A stretch of DNA of 64,000 bases, taken from NCBI GenBank assembly GCA_963277665.1, contig OY728125.1, forward strand, positions 1,718,842,889-1,718,906,888. The letters run 5' to 3'. The notes beneath the pieces are model-generated. The model saw only the letters and a program-made list of their open reading frames with translations, was not told the DNA's origin and searched no databases. The DNA is from Viscum album (Eukaryota > Streptophyta > Magnoliopsida > Santalales > Viscaceae). Positions 63,532-64,000 of this stretch are shown here, one piece after another. The position numbers were made by a program, and so were the translations under genes. Every line of letters begins with the position of its first letter. Positions within the stretch are counted from its first letter, which is position 1.

Positions 63532-64000
63532 TAATATGACATAAGATAAGTATGAAATAAATAATATATTAATCAAATTATTTAAATAATACATCCCACT
63601 AATAGTCACCCAACCCAAAGACATAAAGTGTTTGTGTATTGGATATTAGAAAAATATCCATTTTGGTCTACAATCATTTAACCATAATAAAACACCTCTA
63701 GACTCACTTATTTACTTACCATAAGTTATATTTATTTCTATGACAATGGGAACAGAAGAAAATAAGAATTGGTAGAGCTGAAATATATACTTTGATAAAA
63801 TATATAAACATTTCATTAAGTTATATATCAAAATCATATGAGAAAACCTGGTTTGGTGGGAAATTTCATATTAAAAATAGAATGATATAATATGATTCAT
63901 CCATAAATCAAAATGAAAGTACTTGTCATCTAAAATGAACAAATAAATACCATAAAAAATTATGCAAAATCATGAGATATTAAACATGACTTAATGAGTT
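63532..64000 (-). mobile_element. E7: start of an LTR, truncated by the window end
   Basis: This is inferred from the adjoining primer site only. About 470 bases of AT-rich sequence follow with no further motif, and the other LTR edge is outside the window. No frame here is protein-like; the 60-residue frame 63442-63624 crosses the primer site and is a chance frame. Confidence 0.45.

Noticed and set aside
1..64000. CRISPR arrays, bacterial operons or phage genes
   Set aside because: No spaced direct repeats of that type, no ribosome binding sites before frames, and all recognisable proteins are plant retrotransposon proteins.

Overview
The window looks like the repeat fraction of a large, AT-rich flowering-plant nuclear genome. 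I find no host protein-coding gene, rRNA or intact tRNA gene. Nearly everything I can identify is retrotransposon: Ty3/gypsy-type LTR elements primed by initiator tRNA-Met, two large-LTR elements without pol, an L1-type LINE with the plant DUF4283-like ORF1 and a C-terminal RNase H, a tRNA-derived SINE-like remnant and one GC-rich LTR. The species cannot be named from the sequence.

Layout. 1-1784 is unassigned AT-rich DNA ending in a 396-bp tandem duplication. E1 (about 1785-21363, minus strand) is an old non-autonomous LTR element. Its left LTR is split by E2 (4004-15668, minus strand), a younger LARD-like element with 4.6-kb LTRs and only 2.4 kb inside; E2 holds a gag-type zinc-knuckle remnant and a SINE-like piece. 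21364-27681 is AT-rich with no recognisable gene. E3 (27682-54456, plus strand) is a decayed Ty3/gypsy element whose 3' LTR is split by E4 (36560-53262, minus strand), another decayed Ty3/gypsy element. The 3' LTR of E4 is in turn split by LINE E5 (38495-44166, minus strand). E6 (54920-58275) is an isolated GC-rich LTR-like unit packed with hairpins and tandem repeats. 58276-63516 is AT-rich with no gene seen. The right edge has a perfect tRNA-Met primer site and the start of a further LTR (E7), cut by the window end.

Two independent three-level nests (SINE in E2 in E1; E5 in E4 in E3) give a relative order of insertion. E1, E3 and E4 are so mutated that their proteins survive only as fragments between stops. 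E5 is much better kept: most of its ORF2 lies in one frame with a few stops. E2 LTRs differ at about 12 of 260 positions that I aligned by eye.

The most unusual region is 56065-57800 in E6: a series of short GC-rich hairpins whose stem sequences change from unit to unit while pairing is kept, followed by a 21-bp minisatellite with palindromic cores, 166-bp repeats that each keep an 8-bp stem, and three more perfect hairpins. All boundaries and alignments here were made by eye.
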